From: Bacteroidia bacterium | GTDB lineage: Bacteria > Bacteroidota > Bacteroidia > B-17B0 > Aurantibacillaceae | NCBI GenBank assembly: GCA_016787785.1 | Contig: JAEUTO010000007.1 | Coordinates: 1-64,000 of the forward strand | DNA: 64,000 bases | Direction of reading: 5' to 3' | In this document: piece after piece, positions 42,694 to 52,207 of the stretch | Layout: every line of letters begins with the position of its first letter | How positions within the stretch are numbered: the stretch's first letter is position 1 | Made by a program: the position numbers and the translations under genes | The notes under the pieces: model-generated | Seen by the model: only the letters and a program-made list of their open reading frames with translations | What the model was told of the DNA's origin: nothing | Databases searched by the model: none

Positions 42694-42912
42694 TTATTTA
42701 TATCTAAAAGTAATTCTTGCTTTTGATAAGTCGTACGGACTCATTTCCAACTTCACTTTATCTCCCGGCAGAATTTTGATGTAGTGCATTCTCATTTTTC
42801 CTGAGATGTGTGCTGTTACTACATGTCCATTCTCCAACTCCACCCTAAACATCGCATTGCTTAATGCTTCTACAATAGTACCGTCAATTTCAATGTTTGC
42901 CTGTTTCGCCAT
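42694..42912 (-). CDS. infA: Translation initiation factor IF-1
   Basis: The 72-residue OB-fold protein starts [20 protein letters not shown] and includes [51 protein letters not shown]. It blocks the A site of the 30S subunit during initiation. It follows secY by 6 bp; adk and map, which lie here in many bacteria, are absent. Confidence 0.98.
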   Translation of the reverse strand: MAKQANIEIDGTIVEALSNAMFRVELENGHVVTAHISGKMRMHYIKILPGDKVKLEMSPYDLSKARITFRYK

Positions 42913-42918
42913 ATTTAA

Positions 42919-44247
42919 TTAACCTTGTTGCACCATCATGGCATTAGCGCCACGACCCTTGATCCTACCCGATTTCATTAATCCATCATAATGACGGTTC
43001 AATAAATACGTTTCAACCTGTTGTAAAGTATCTAAAACCACACCTACAAGGATCAATAAGGATGTTCCACCATAAAAATCCGCAAAAGCGCTGTTAATTC
43101 CCATTTTTTGAGCAAATGCAGGCATAACTGCAACACCAGCAAGGAAGATAGATCCCGGCAAAGTGATACGGCTCATAACCTGGTCAATGAACTCAGCTGT
43201 TTTTTTACCAGGCTTAACACCGGGTATAAAACCACCATTACGTTTCATATCATCAGCCAATTGATTAGGATTAACCATAATAGCCGTGTAAAAATAGGTA
43301 AAGAGGATAATTAAGATAGCAAAAATTAAATTGTACCAGAACCCATAACGCTCGTTAAAGATACCACCACCACTTGCTGAGAAGTTAGTAATAGCTAAAG
43401 GAATGAACATGATAGCTTGTGCAAAGATAATAGGCATTACACCCGCTGCATTTACTTTTAAAGGGATGTATTGACGCACACCGCCGTATTGTTTGTTACC
43501 AACGATCTTTTTCGCAAACTGGACCGGTATTCGCCTTGTACCCTGAACGAGTAAGATAGAACCGATAATTACCAATAATAAGATAACAATTTCAATTAAG
43601 AAGATAATTAAACCACCATTGCCTGCAGTTCTTGATTTTACCTCTGATAAGAAGGCAAAAGGTAAACGCGAGATAATACCGATCATGATAATTAAAGAGA
43701 TACCATTACCTAAACCTTTATCAGTAATTCTCTCACCTAACCACATTACAAACATGGTACCGGTAATTAAAATAAAGATAGATTGGATCCACCAGAAAGT
43801 AGAAAGATCGGTAAAGGCATTTGGAGCAGATTGTTTAATAGAAGCAATATAACCGGGAGCCTGAACAGCAGTAACACCAATGGTTAAGAACCTGGTGTAC
43901 TGGTTGATCTTTTTACGACCGCTTTCGCCTTCACGTTGCATTTTTTGGAAATACGGCACCGCCATACCCAATAACTGGATAATGATGGAAGCAGTAATGT
44001 AAGGCATGATACCTAAACCAAAAATTGAGGCACGTAAGAACGCACCACCTGCAAACATGTTAATTAAACCTACGATCCCGCCAGCGTCAGCTGTTTTTGC
44101 ATCATTCAATGCATCAACATTTATCCCCGGAAGAACTACATAAGAACCCAAACGATAGATAAGGATCATACCCAACGTTAATAGAATACGTTGTTTAAGT
44201 TCCTCTATCGTCCAAATGTTCCGAAGTGTATCTATAAAACGCTTCAT
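42919..44247 (-). CDS. secY: Preprotein translocase subunit SecY
   Basis: The 442-residue protein has ten membrane helices. The conserved signatures are YRLGSYVVLPGINV, FAGGAFLRASIFGLGIMPYITASIIIQLL, GNGISLIIMIGII, and YFYTAIMVNPNQLADDMKRNGGFIPGVKPGKKTAEFID. It is the channel subunit of the Sec translocon and so the entry route for the many secreted proteins in this window. It starts 3 bp after rplO. Confidence 0.98.
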   Translation of the reverse strand: MKRFIDTLRNIWTIEELKQRILLTLGMILIYRLGSYVVLPGINVDALNDAKTADAGGIVGLINMFAGGAFLRASIFGLGIMPYITASIIIQLLGMAVPYFQKMQREGESGRKKINQYTRFLTIGVTAVQAPGYIASIKQSAPNAFTDLSTFWWIQSIFILITGTMFVMWLGERITDKGLGNGISLIIMIGIISRLPFAFLSEVKSRTAGNGGLIIFLIEIVILLLVIIGSILLVQGTRRIPVQFAKKIVGNKQYGGVRQYIPLKVNAAGVMPIIFAQAIMFIPLAITNFSASGGGIFNERYGFWYNLIFAILIILFTYFYTAIMVNPNQLADDMKRNGGFIPGVKPGKKTAEFIDQVMSRITLPGSIFLAGVAVMPAFAQKMGINSAFADFYGGTSLLILVGVVLDTLQQVETYLLNRHYDGLMKSGRIKGRGANAMMVQQG

Positions 44248-44250
44248 ATA

Positions 44251-44700
44251 TTATTTTGTATCATTTATAGTACCACCTTTTTCTTCAATAGCTTTTTTAG
44301 CTGTTGCTGTAAAGGCATGTGCTGTTATTTTTATTGACGCAGTTAATGTACCACGACCCATTATTTTAATAAGATCGTTTTTGTGAGCTAAACCATTAGC
44401 TACTAAAACATCAAAATTGATTTCAGTTACTTTTGCAGTATCCACTAATTTTTGGATAGCATCTAAATTAATACCGTTATAGTTAATACGGTTAACGTTC
44501 TTAAAGCCGAATTTTGGTAAACGACGTTGTAGAGGCATTTGACCACCTTCAAAACCTACTTTTTTAGAGTGGCCAGAACGTGATTGAGCACCTTTGTGTC
44601 CACGAGTTGCAGTTCCACCACCGCCCGAACCCTGGCCACGGCCACGACGGTAGTTAGTTTTTACAGAACCATATGCTGGTTTTAAATCACTTAATTTCAT
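44251..44700 (-). CDS. rplO: 50S ribosomal protein L15
   Basis: The 149-residue protein has the Gly/Arg-rich N-terminus RRGRGQGSGGGGTATRGHKGAQSRSGH and the L15 motif GFEGGQMPLQRRLPKFGF. It is a late-assembly large-subunit protein. It lies between rpmD and secY in the normal spc order. Confidence 0.98.
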   Translation of the reverse strand: MKLSDLKPAYGSVKTNYRRGRGQGSGGGGTATRGHKGAQSRSGHSKKVGFEGGQMPLQRRLPKFGFKNVNRINYNGINLDAIQKLVDTAKVTEINFDVLVANGLAHKNDLIKIMGRGTLTASIKITAHAFTATAKKAIEEKGGTINDTK

Positions 44701-44704
44701 TTTA

Positions 44705-44884
44705 TTAAATATTTTCGATTTTTAAAATATGTTTTAATTTACTGATCATGCCATCAATAGCAGGAGTAGATTCTTTTATCACTGAGCTGTGAGTTTTTCC
44801 TAAACCTAAAGCTACAACTGTTGCTTTTTGTGAAGGGCTACGTTTAGCGATACTTTTTACTAATGTTAATTTTACTTTTCCCAT
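44705..44884 (-). CDS. rpmD: 50S ribosomal protein L30
   Basis: The gene was read on the minus strand in the gap between rpsE and rplO. The 59-residue protein starts MGKVKLTLVKSIAKRSPSQK, continues ATVVALGLGKTHSSVIKES, then TPAIDGMISKLKHILKIENI. The LVKSxIxRxxxQxxTVxALGLGK pattern and the length are those of L30. Position and strand agree with the spc operon. Confidence 0.95.
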   Translation of the reverse strand: MGKVKLTLVKSIAKRSPSQKATVVALGLGKTHSSVIKESTPAIDGMISKLKHILKIENI

Positions 44885-44894
44885 TGTTTAATTA

Positions 44895-45413
44895 TTAACC
44901 GTTAAACACTCTGTCTAATTTAATACCTCTTTGTTGAGAGATTGCAATTGCATCACGCATTTTCATTAAAGCATCCAAAGTTGCTTTAACTACGTTATGC
45001 GGGTTACTTGATCCTTTAGATTTAGCTAATACATCTGTAACACCAACGCTCTCTAACACAGCACGCATCGCACCACCGGCAATTACACCAGTACCATGAG
45101 CCGCAGGTTTTAAGAACACACGTGCACCACCAAATTTACCTTCTTGTGCATGAGGCACAGTACCGTTTAAAATGGCAACTTTAACTAAGCTCTTTTTAGC
45201 ATCTTCAATACCTTTTGTAATGGCATCAGTTACCTCGTTAGCTTTACCTAAACCTTGTCCGATAATTCCTTTTTCATTTCCAACCACAACAATGGCTGAA
45301 AAGCTAAAGTGGCGACCACCTTTTGTAACTTTAGTTACACGTTGGATGGCAACTAACTTATCTTTTAATTCTATATCGCTTGATTTAACGCGTTTTACTA
45401 CTTCTTTTGACAT
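44895..45413 (-). CDS. rpsE: 30S ribosomal protein S5
   Basis: The 172-residue protein has the double-stranded RNA-binding-like N-terminus ([43 protein letters not shown]) and the C-terminal fold [44 protein letters not shown]5 helps keep decoding accurate. It is 10 bp upstream of rpmD. Confidence 0.98.
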   Translation of the reverse strand: MSKEVVKRVKSSDIELKDKLVAIQRVTKVTKGGRHFSFSAIVVVGNEKGIIGQGLGKANEVTDAITKGIEDAKKSLVKVAILNGTVPHAQEGKFGGARVFLKPAAHGTGVIAGGAMRAVLESVGVTDVLAKSKGSSNPHNVVKATLDALMKMRDAIAISQQRGIKLDRVFNG

Positions 45414-45425
45414 CTTACTAATTTA

Positions 45426-45782
45426 TTAGAATTTTAAACCTCCTTCGCGAGCACCTTCTGCTAACGATTTTACTCTACCGTGGTATAAAAACCCGTTACG
45501 GTCAAAAACCACTGCTGTGATTCCGTTTGCAACAGCTTTTTCGGCAATTAATTTACCTACTAATTTTGCTTTTTCAATTTTGCTAACTTTTGCAGAAGAG
45601 ATTGATTTATCTACTGAACCAACAGCTAATAAAGTTTTTCCGCCTTTGTCTTCAATTAATTGAGCATATATTTCAGAGTTACTACGGTATACGCTTAAAC
45701 GCGGCGCTTCTGCAGTACCTTTGATCCTCTTACGAAGTTTTAATTTAATTTTAGTTCTTCTATCTTGTTTATTTACTGCCAT
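45426..45782 (-). CDS. rplR: 50S ribosomal protein L18
   Basis: The 118-residue protein binds 5S rRNA. Diagnostic parts are [71 protein letters not shown]. It is 12 bp upstream of rpsE. Confidence 0.98.
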   Translation of the reverse strand: MAVNKQDRRTKIKLKLRKRIKGTAEAPRLSVYRSNSEIYAQLIEDKGGKTLLAVGSVDKSISSAKVSKIEKAKLVGKLIAEKAVANGITAVVFDRNGFLYHGRVKSLAEGAREGGLKF

Positions 45783-45818
45783 CTCTACAATTTTTAGGAT
45801 GATTAAAAATTTATTTAA

Positions 45819-46373
45819 TTATTTTTTCGAAGCTGATTTACCTGCTTTTCTTCTTAGTACTTCACCAACGAATTTAATACCTTTACCTTTGTAAGGCTCT
45901 GGCTTACGTAAGCTTCTGATCTTAGCAGCAACTAATCCAATTAATTGTTTGTCGGCACTTTCTAAAACTATTTTAGGGTTTTGACCTTTTTCTGCAGATG
46001 TTGTAACTTTAATTTCAACAGGTAACTGGAAGTTAATGTTGTGAGAGTAACCTAAAGATAACTCTAACATATTTCCTTTATTAGAAGCACGGTAACCCAC
46101 ACCTACTAATTCTTGTTCTGTTTTATATCCTTCGCTTACACCTTTAATCATGTTAGCGATCAAAGAACGGTATAAACCGTGTAATGCTCTGTGGCGTTTT
46201 TGATCAGTTGGACGTGTAACTAACACTTTACCATCTTCAATTGCTACAGTAATATCTATATCTACTTTTTGAGTTAATGTTCCTTTTGGTCCCTTAACGG
46301 TTACTAAACCGTTGCTAATTGTTACCTCTACTCCTTTTGGTATCTCTATCGGGGCTTTTCCTATACGTGACAT
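45819..46373 (-). CDS. rplF: 50S ribosomal protein L6
   Basis: The 184-residue protein shows SRIGKAPIEIPKGVEVTI at the start and LRKPEPYKGKGIKFVGEVLRRKAGKSASKK at the end, both typical of L6. A strong Shine-Dalgarno sequence, AAAGGAGG (plus-strand 46383-46390), stands 9 nt before the ATG. This is unlike the other genes of the cluster. Confidence 0.98.
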   Translation of the reverse strand: MSRIGKAPIEIPKGVEVTISNGLVTVKGPKGTLTQKVDIDITVAIEDGKVLVTRPTDQKRHRALHGLYRSLIANMIKGVSEGYKTEQELVGVGYRASNKGNMLELSLGYSHNINFQLPVEIKVTTSAEKGQNPKIVLESADKQLIGLVAAKIRSLRKPEPYKGKGIKFVGEVLRRKAGKSASKK

Positions 46374-46382
46374 GCTAATTTT

Positions 46383-46390
46383 CCTCCTTT
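46383..46390 (-). promoter_or_regulatory. Shine-Dalgarno sequence of rplF
   Basis: AAAGGAGG on the minus strand, with GGAGG ending 9 nt before the ATG of rplF, in the 20-bp gap after rpsH. Most genes in this window have no such motif, as usual in Bacteroidota. Confidence 0.6.
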
Positions 46391-46393
46391 AAA

Positions 46394-46792
46394 TTATGAA
46401 ATATAACATAAAACTTCACCGCCAACATTCATTTTCTTAGCTTCTTTATCGGTGATAACACCTTTTGAAGTAGAAATGATGGCAATACCTAAACCATTTA
46501 ATACACGAGGCATTTTATCAACACCTGAATACTTACGTAAACCCGGGCTAGACACGCGATCCAATGTGCGGATAGCAGGAAGCTTGGTTACAGGATGGTA
46601 TTTTAACGCAATTTTAATTACGCCCTGGTTGTTTTCTGTACTTTCAAATTTGTAATTTAAAATGTACCCCTTTTCGAAAAGGATCTTAGTGATCTCTTTT
46701 TTTAGATTAGAAGCCGGAACTTCTACGATGCGGTGGTTTGCTTTGATCGCGTTACGAACACGCGTTAAGTAATCTGATACTGTATCTGTCAT
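46394..46792 (-). CDS. rpsH: 30S ribosomal protein S8
   Basis: The 132-residue protein starts TDTVSDYLTRVRNAIKANHRIVEVPASNLKKEI and ends VLNGLGIAIISTSKGVITDKEAKKMNVGGEVLCYIS, both characteristic of S8. S8 binds helix 21 of 16S rRNA and controls the spc operon in E. coli. The 157-bp gap before it carries a hairpin and a candidate internal promoter. Confidence 0.98.
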   Translation of the reverse strand: MTDTVSDYLTRVRNAIKANHRIVEVPASNLKKEITKILFEKGYILNYKFESTENNQGVIKIALKYHPVTKLPAIRTLDRVSSPGLRKYSGVDKMPRVLNGLGIAIISTSKGVITDKEAKKMNVGGEVLCYIS

Positions 46793-46866
46793 TTTTTTTA
46801 AGTTTATATGTTATTCCGAAAACAGAATAATTATATTAAACAATCTATTTTATTTTTTTGAGGGGG

Positions 46867-46874
46867 CAAATATA
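46867..46874 (-). promoter_or_regulatory. Candidate internal promoter (-7 box) before rpsH
   Basis: TATATTTG on the minus strand is a perfect TAnnTTTG box. ATTG lies 21 bp upstream of it as a weak -33 element. It would start transcription within the long rpsN-rpsH gap, giving rpsH and the distal spc genes an extra promoter. Confidence 0.5.
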
Positions 46875-46909
46875 CAACAATTTACCATAACCTCACAATT
46901 TTATTTTTA

Positions 46910-46939
46910 CCGGTTTAACCCCATCGGTTAAAAAGCCGG
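46910..46939 (-). promoter_or_regulatory. Hairpin directly after rpsN
   Basis: In the transcript, CCGG, three bases, TTTAACC, a 5-nt loop, GGTTAAA, CCGG form a stem with one bulge, beginning 10 nt after the rpsN stop. It is not followed by a run of U, so it is not a standard terminator. It could be an attenuator, a processing site or a ribosomal-protein binding site. Confidence 0.45.
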
Positions 46940-46949
46940 AAAGTATTTT

Positions 46950-47219
46950 CTACCAGCTTGATTTGGTAAGTCCCGGAATTAATCCGAAAAGCACCATTTC
47001 GCGGAAAGTAACACGGCTAACACCAAAAGTGCGCATGTAACCACGCGGACGACCGGTTAATTTACAACGGTTACGTAAACGCACTTTTGAAGAGTTACGT
47101 GGTAACTTCTGTAAGCCAACTGAATCACCTGCTTTTTTTAATTCAGCACGTTTTGCAGCGTATTTATCAACTAATTTTTTACGTTTGACCTCGCGGGCCT
47201 TCATCGATTCTTTTGCCAT
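46950..47219 (-). CDS. rpsN: 30S ribosomal protein S14
   Basis: The 89-residue protein starts [20 protein letters not shown] and ends [34 protein letters not shown]. It lacks the paired CxxC of the zinc form, so it is the long zinc-independent type. Its start overlaps the rplE stop by one base. Confidence 0.98.
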   Translation of the reverse strand: MAKESMKAREVKRKKLVDKYAAKRAELKKAGDSVGLQKLPRNSSKVRLRNRCKLTGRPRGYMRTFGVSRVTFREMVLFGLIPGLTKSSW

Positions 47220-47785
47220 TATTTTTCTTTCTTTTTAAATGGAATACCAAATTCTGTTAATAAAGCGTGAGCTTCTTTGTCTGTATCTGCGCTGGTTACA
47301 AACGTAATGTCCATACCAGAGATCTTGCTTACTTTATCAATATCTATTTCAGGGAAAATGATCTGCTCAGAAACACCTAACGTGTAGTTTCCGCGTCCGT
47401 CAAATCCTTTATCGTTAACACCTTTAAAATCACGAATACGTGGTAATGAAGCTGCAACTAAACGATCTAAGAACTCATACATTTTATCGCCACGTAAAGT
47501 TACACGTACACCAATGGCAACGCCTTTACGTAATTTAAAGTTTGAGATATCTTTTGTTGAATAGGTTGCTACAGCTTTTTGACCAGTAATAGTGGTCATT
47601 TCTTTTACTGCTGCTTCGATCATCTTTTTATCAGATACTGCATCGCCAATACCCTGGTTAAGGCAAATTTTCTCCAATTTAGGAACTTGCATTGACGAAG
47701 TATATTGAAATTGTTTTTGTAATGCAGGAACTATTTCTTCTGCATATTTACCTTTTAAACGAGGTTGATAGGTTTTTGTTGCCAT
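47219..47785 (-). CDS. rplE: 50S ribosomal protein L5
   Basis: The 188-residue 5S-rRNA-binding protein has the signatures [63 protein letters not shown] and [23 protein letters not shown]. It shares one base with both neighbours, so translation of rplX, rplE and rpsN is tightly coupled. Confidence 0.98.
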   Translation of the reverse strand: MATKTYQPRLKGKYAEEIVPALQKQFQYTSSMQVPKLEKICLNQGIGDAVSDKKMIEAAVKEMTTITGQKAVATYSTKDISNFKLRKGVAIGVRVTLRGDKMYEFLDRLVAASLPRIRDFKGVNDKGFDGRGNYTLGVSEQIIFPEIDIDKVSKISGMDITFVTSADTDKEAHALLTEFGIPFKKKEK

Positions 47786-48102
47786 TATTTAACTGCCTCC
47801 TTAGTTTTTTTTGAGATACGCTCTAATTTTTGAGTTTTCTCATTTAATTTACGACCTAAACGAACGGTTTTACCACCTTCTAAAAACATTAAGTTTGAGA
47901 TATGGATAGAACCTTCTTTTTTTACGATACCACCGTTAGTGTTCTTGGCGCTAGGCTTTTCGCTTTTGCTAACCATATTAACACCTTCTACAATGGCACG
48001 TTCTTTTTTAATATCTATCGAAACGATCTTTCCTGTAGTACCTCTGCTTTCGCCAGAAATTACCTTAACAGTATCGCCTTTTTTTAGTTTTATTTTTGAC
48101 AT
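47785..48102 (-). CDS. rplX: 50S ribosomal protein L24
   Basis: The 105-residue protein begins [28 protein letters not shown], the KOW motif of L24, and contains [21 protein letters not shown]24 initiates 50S assembly. The ATG of rplE overlaps its stop (TAATG). Confidence 0.98.
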   Translation of the reverse strand: MSKIKLKKGDTVKVISGESRGTTGKIVSIDIKKERAIVEGVNMVSKSEKPSAKNTNGGIVKKEGSIHISNLMFLEGGKTVRLGRKLNEKTQKLERISKKTKEAVK

Positions 48103-48120
48103 GACTTACTTTTCTTTTAA

Positions 48121-48489
48121 TTATAGCACTTCCGGTGCTAATGAAATGATCTTCATAAATTGTTTATCGCGTAATTCGCGGGCAACTGGTCCAAAGATAC
48201 GTGTACCACGGATCTCGTCAGTTGTATTCAATAACACTACTGCGTTATCGTCAAAACGAATATATGATCCATCAGCACGGCTGATCTCTTTGCGTGTTCT
48301 AACAATTACCGCTTTACTAACTGTACCTTTTTTTACGTTACCGCTAGGTAAAGCATGTTTTACAGTTACTACCACTTTATCGCCAATTGAAGCATAACGC
48401 TTTTTAGTACCACCTAATACGCGGATAACAAGTACCTCTTTGGCGCCGCTGTTATCTGCTACTGTTAATCTCGATTCTGTTTGTATCAT
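48121..48489 (-). CDS. rplN: 50S ribosomal protein L14
   Basis: The 122-residue protein starts [27 protein letters not shown] and ends [21 protein letters not shown], matching L14 throughout at its usual length. It contacts the 30S subunit at bridge B8. Confidence 0.98.
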   Translation of the reverse strand: MIQTESRLTVADNSGAKEVLVIRVLGGTKKRYASIGDKVVVTVKHALPSGNVKKGTVSKAVIVRTRKEISRADGSYIRFDDNAVVLLNTTDEIRGTRIFGPVARELRDKQFMKIISLAPEVL

Positions 48490-48520
48490 CTTAAAATGTC
48501 TTTATTACGATTAACACTAA

Positions 48521-48778
48521 TTATTTAACTTTTTCAATTATTTCAACTAAACGCCAGTTCTTAGTTTTACTAAGCGGACGAGTTTCTGCAATTTTAACGG
48601 TATCCCCAATGCTGCATTCGTTCTTCTCATCATGAGCAACGAAGGTGCTGGTTTTCTTTAGGAACTTTCCGTATTTAGGGTGTTTTACTTTACGTATAAC
48701 CGAAACAACGATGCTTTTTTCCATCTTGTTACTTTTTACGACACCGATTTTTTCTTTTCTTAAATTTCTTTCTTCCAT
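48521..48778 (-). CDS. rpsQ: 30S ribosomal protein S17
   Basis: The 85-residue OB-fold protein has the S17 markers [38 protein letters not shown] and [33 protein letters not shown]. It is a primary 16S rRNA binder. It lies 10 bp after rpmC. Confidence 0.98.
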   Translation of the reverse strand: MEERNLRKEKIGVVKSNKMEKSIVVSVIRKVKHPKYGKFLKKTSTFVAHDEKNECSIGDTVKIAETRPLSKTKNWRLVEIIEKVK

Positions 48779-48787
48779 GAAGCAATG

Positions 48788-48988
48788 TTATTTAGATGCT
48801 TTGTTACGTTTATTTAATACAGTTAACATACGTGCTATATTTCTGCGGTTAACGCGGATTACAGACGGTTTTTCTACAGGTGAAATTGCATGATTTAATG
48901 TCATTTTATTTAATCCTGCTTTTTCTTCCTTTATCTTCTCAATTAATTCCTGATCGGATAGAGCTGATATGTTGTCCTTGTTTTTCAT
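48788..48988 (-). CDS. rpmC: 50S ribosomal protein L29
   Basis: The 66-residue two-helix protein has SALSDQELIEKIKEEKAGLNKMTLNHAISPVEKPSVIRVNRRNIARMLTVLNKR, an L29 pattern. It sits at the peptide exit tunnel near the signal recognition particle site. A 104-bp AT-rich gap without recognised features separates it from rplP. Confidence 0.97.
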   Translation of the reverse strand: MKNKDNISALSDQELIEKIKEEKAGLNKMTLNHAISPVEKPSVIRVNRRNIARMLTVLNKRNKASK

Positions 48989-49092
48989 TTTTTATTTTTT
49001 GTTTTATTTCCGGTTCATTGTGTTCCGGGTTTAAACATTTTTTAATTAAAGTAACGGTTCAACTAAAACTTGCTTAATGTTTTATTATTCAA

Positions 49093-49527
49093 TTATTTAG
49101 TCACTTCAGCTTCAACGTAATCTCTACGTACAATAAACTTAGTAACGATCGGTAATTTTTGTGCAGCTAAACGTAAAGCTTCTTTTGCAACAGCTAAAGG
49201 AACACCTTCTGCTTCGAAAATGATGCGACCACGTTTAACAGGAGCCATCCAATACTCTGGTGCACCTTTACCCTTACCCATACGTACCTCTGCAGGTTTT
49301 GACGTTACGGGACGATCTGGAAACACACGGATCCAAACCTGACCTTCACGTTTCATGAAACGGGTAATTGCGATACGAGCTGCTTCTAACTGGCGTCCAG
49401 TCATACGGCACTCGTCCATTGCTTTAATTCCAAAAGAACCGAAGGCTAATTCATGACCACGCTTAGCGTCGCCCTTTATCTTCATCTTTTGAGATTTTCT
49501 ATATTTTGATCTTTTTGGTTGTAACAT
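49093..49527 (-). CDS. rplP: 50S ribosomal protein L16
   Basis: The 144-residue protein starts [33 protein letters not shown]. It contains [49 protein letters not shown], the conserved A-site-finger region of L16. Length is normal. Confidence 0.98.
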   Translation of the reverse strand: MLQPKRSKYRKSQKMKIKGDAKRGHELAFGSFGIKAMDECRMTGRQLEAARIAITRFMKREGQVWIRVFPDRPVTSKPAEVRMGKGKGAPEYWMAPVKRGRIIFEAEGVPLAVAKEALRLAAQKLPIVTKFIVRRDYVEAEVTK

Positions 49528-49557
49528 GATAATTAATTTTATCTACTTATTGTAAAA

Positions 49558-50310
49558 CTATTTTTCTTCTCTTTTAGTTCTTTTTTTACCGTTGAACTTA
49601 GGACGGTCGTTATTTGGACGATCTCCGCTTCCACCCGATTTTTTGTCTTTAGACATTAAACCAGCGTTTGGAGAAAGATCACGTTTTCCGAAGATCTCGC
49701 CACGACAGATCCAAACTTTGATACCAATACGGCCATATGAAGTGTGAGCCTCTGCTACAGCGTAATCAATATCAGCACGTAACGTATGTAAAGGAGTTCT
49801 TCCTTCTTTGTAACCTTCGGTACGAGCCATCTCTGCTCCACCTAAACGGCCAGATACTTTAATTTTAATTCCTTCTGCACCTAAACGCATGGTACTAGCC
49901 ATGCTCATTTTGGCTGCACGACGGAAAGAGATACGACCTTCAATTTGACGAGCGATAGAATCTGCAACCAAGCGTGCATCTAATTCCGGACGTTTAATTT
50001 CGAAGATATTTATTTGGATTTCTTTTGTAGTTAATTTTTTTAATTCTTCTTTTAATTTATCTACTTCTTTACCGCCTTTTCCGATAATGATACCAGGACG
50101 AGCTGTATTGATAGTAACAGTGATTAACTTAAGAGTTCTTTCAATAACAATTTTAGAAATGCTACCTTTTGCTAAACGCGCTTTTAAGTAGTTACGGATA
50201 GTATCATCTTCAACTAATTTATCTGCGTAGTGTTTACCACCGAACCAGTTTGAATCCCAACCTTTGATGATTCCTAATCTGAAGCCTATTGGATTTACTT
50301 TTTGTCCCAT
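49558..50310 (-). CDS. rpsC: 30S ribosomal protein S3
   Basis: The 250-residue protein starts [32 protein letters not shown]. It has a KH domain ([20 protein letters not shown], about 65-85) and the conserved [32 protein letters not shown] charged Gly/Asn/Lys-rich tail (about 218-250) makes it longer than E. coli S3. It lines the mRNA entry channel. Confidence 0.98.
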   Translation of the reverse strand: MGQKVNPIGFRLGIIKGWDSNWFGGKHYADKLVEDDTIRNYLKARLAKGSISKIVIERTLKLITVTINTARPGIIIGKGGKEVDKLKEELKKLTTKEIQINIFEIKRPELDARLVADSIARQIEGRISFRRAAKMSMASTMRLGAEGIKIKVSGRLGGAEMARTEGYKEGRTPLHTLRADIDYAVAEAHTSYGRIGIKVWICRGEIFGKRDLSPNAGLMSKDKKSGGSGDRPNNDRPKFNGKKRTKREEK

Positions 50311-50312
50311 TT

Positions 50313-50711
50313 CTATTTTGCTGTTTTGGTGTCTAAAATTAAAGTAACATGATTTGAACGTTTGCGGATACGGTATCCACGGCCTTGCGGCGCTGTACGT
50401 AAACGTTTTTGCATTAAGGCGCTGTCTACCATAACTTCTTTAACGAACAATACACCTTCTTCTGCGCGAGCGCCGGTTTTTAATTCGTAATTAGCAATGG
50501 CTGATTTCAATAATTTCTCTAAACGGCCAGAAGCCTCACGAGTATTGAACTTCAAAATATTTAAAGCAAGGTATGCGTCTTTACCTCTAACAAGATCCGC
50601 CACCTGGCGCATTTTGCGTGGAGATGTAGGGCAACTATTTAATTTAGCGAAGAAAGAAGTTTTGTTCTCTTCTTTACGCTTTTCGGCTACTAATCTTTTT
50701 CTTTTTCCCAT
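50313..50711 (-). CDS. rplV: 50S ribosomal protein L22
   Basis: The 132-residue protein contains [32 protein letters not shown] and [25 protein letters not shown], the beta-hairpin that reaches into the exit tunnel. It has a short basic N-terminal extension ([16 protein letters not shown]). It is separated from rpsC by 2 bp. Confidence 0.98.
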   Translation of the reverse strand: MGKRKRLVAEKRKEENKTSFFAKLNSCPTSPRKMRQVADLVRGKDAYLALNILKFNTREASGRLEKLLKSAIANYELKTGARAEEGVLFVKEVMVDSALMQKRLRTAPQGRGYRIRKRSNHVTLILDTKTAK

Positions 50712-50720
50712 GGTTTCTAA

Positions 50721-50990
50721 TTATTTTTTATTATGACCAGCGTGACCTTTAAATACGCGAGTTGGTGAAAATTCTCCTAATTTATGTCCAACCATGTTCT
50801 CAGTTACATAAACCGGAATGAATTTAGCACCATTATGTACAGCAAATGTATGCCCTACAAACTCTGGTGGAATTGTTGAACGACGTGCCCACGTCTTGAT
50901 CGCAGATTTTTTTCCGCTTGCATTCATCTTCTCTACTTTACCTTCCAGGTTGTAATCGATGAAGGGGCCTTTTTTTAATGATCTTGCCAT
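50721..50990 (-). CDS. rpsS: 30S ribosomal protein S19
   Basis: The 89-residue protein starts [22 protein letters not shown] and contains [49 protein letters not shown], matching S19 fully. It is in the 30S head. The 78-bp gap to rplB upstream holds a palindromic repeat (51022-51042). Confidence 0.98.
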   Translation of the reverse strand: MARSLKKGPFIDYNLEGKVEKMNASGKKSAIKTWARRSTIPPEFVGHTFAVHNGAKFIPVYVTENMVGHKLGEFSPTRVFKGHAGHNKK

Positions 50991-51021
50991 TTTTTTGGTT
51001 TTGGTTTTGAAACCTATTCTC

Positions 51022-51042
51022 TCCCTTCGACTGGCTCAGGGA
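51022..51042. repeat. REP-like imperfect palindrome between rplB and rpsS
   Basis: TCCCT...AGGGA flank TCGACTGGCTC, giving the sequence TCCCTTCGACTGGCTCAGGG plus A. The CCTTCGACTGGCTCAGG core looks like a dispersed palindromic intergenic repeat, and its GC content stands out in the AT-rich gap. Only one copy is visible in this window. Confidence 0.4.
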
Positions 51043-51068
51043 TCAAATAAGCCATTAAACGTTTATAA

Positions 51069-51896
51069 TTATTTTTTTCTTCTTTCTATAATGTGTTTGT
51101 TAGACGCTTTTGCTTTGTAACGGGTTTTGAAACCTTTTGCAGGTAAACCTTTACGTGAGCGAGGTTGTCCACCAGATGCGCGGCCTTCACCACCACCCAT
51201 TGGATGATCTACAGGATTCATTGCAACCGGACGTGTGCGCGGACGAACACCTTTCCAACGAGAACGGCCTGCTTTACCGTAAACCTCTTGATTATGATCA
51301 GGATTTGAAACCGAACCAACAGTAGCTTTACAAGTAATTAATACCATACGCACCTCACCTGAAGGCATACGTAAAATTGCATATTTACCATCACGGGCTG
51401 ATAACTGAGCGTAAGAACCCGCGCTGCGAGCCATTACAGCCCCTTGACCAGGACGTAATTCAATATTGTGAATAATTGTTCCTAAAGGAATATCAGAAAG
51501 GAATAATGTATTTCCTATTTCAGGAGATGCATCTTTACCAGACATGATCTTTTGATCAACTTTTAAACCTTGTGGAGCGATAATGTAACGTTTCTCGCCA
51601 TCTTTGTAGAAAACAAGAGCGATACGTGCCGAACGATTCGGATCGTACTCAATCGTTTTTACAGTAGCTTCAATACCGTCTTTTTCGCGCTTAAAATCAA
51701 TATCACGAATTACTTTTTTATGACCACCGCCAATATAGCGCATTGTCATCTTACCGGTGTTATTACGTCCACCAGAAGAGTAATTAGTTTTTACAATTAA
51801 GCTCTTCTCAGGCTTACTTGCAGTTATCTCCTTAAAATCCGCTGTTAGCGTATATCTTAAACTTGGAGTTAGTGGTCTATATTTTTTTAATCCCAT
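51069..51896 (-). CDS. rplB: 50S ribosomal protein L2
   Basis: The 275-residue protein has [20 protein letters not shown] at the start. The peptidyl-transferase-proximal segment is [33 protein letters not shown], where the key His is kept in HPMGG. It is required for subunit association and peptide-bond formation. It lies 19 bp after rplW. Confidence 0.98.
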   Translation of the reverse strand: MGLKKYRPLTPSLRYTLTADFKEITASKPEKSLIVKTNYSSGGRNNTGKMTMRYIGGGHKKVIRDIDFKREKDGIEATVKTIEYDPNRSARIALVFYKDGEKRYIIAPQGLKVDQKIMSGKDASPEIGNTLFLSDIPLGTIIHNIELRPGQGAVMARSAGSYAQLSARDGKYAILRMPSGEVRMVLITCKATVGSVSNPDHNQEVYGKAGRSRWKGVRPRTRPVAMNPVDHPMGGGEGRASGGQPRSRKGLPAKGFKTRYKAKASNKHIIERRKK

Positions 51897-51915
51897 TTTA
51901 AATTCTTTTTACAAA

Positions 51916-52206
51916 TTAAATACTTGCGTAAAAATCAATTACTTCGCCTTGTTTTAAAGTAACAATTGCTTTTTTGTAACGGTTAACGCGACCAATAGCA
52001 ACACCACGAGTGGTATTACGCGTTTTTACTTTACCAACATATTGTTGAGTATTAACGCTGTCAACTTTTACACCGTACATTTTTTCAATAGCACCTTTAA
52101 TCTCTAATTTATTAGCCTCTTTTGCTACTACAAAGCCATAGCGATTTAATTTTTCGGCTTGTGCAGTCATTTTTTCCGTAATGATCGGCTTTACTAAAAT
52201 TTCCAT
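51916..52206 (-). CDS. rplW: 50S ribosomal protein L23
   Basis: The 96-residue protein has ILVKPIITEKMTAQAEKLNRYGFVVAKEANKLEIKGAIEKMYGVKVDSVNT, the L23 core. It docks trigger factor at the exit tunnel. It lies one base after rplD. Confidence 0.97.
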   Translation of the reverse strand: MEILVKPIITEKMTAQAEKLNRYGFVVAKEANKLEIKGAIEKMYGVKVDSVNTQQYVGKVKTRNTTRGVAIGRVNRYKKAIVTLKQGEVIDFYASI

Positions 52207-52207
52207 C

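Noticed and set aside
47785-47797. AAGGAGG-like sequence before rplE
   Set aside because: It is formed by the last codons of rplX (Lys-Glu-Ala) and stands rather far from the ATG, so it may be coincidental.
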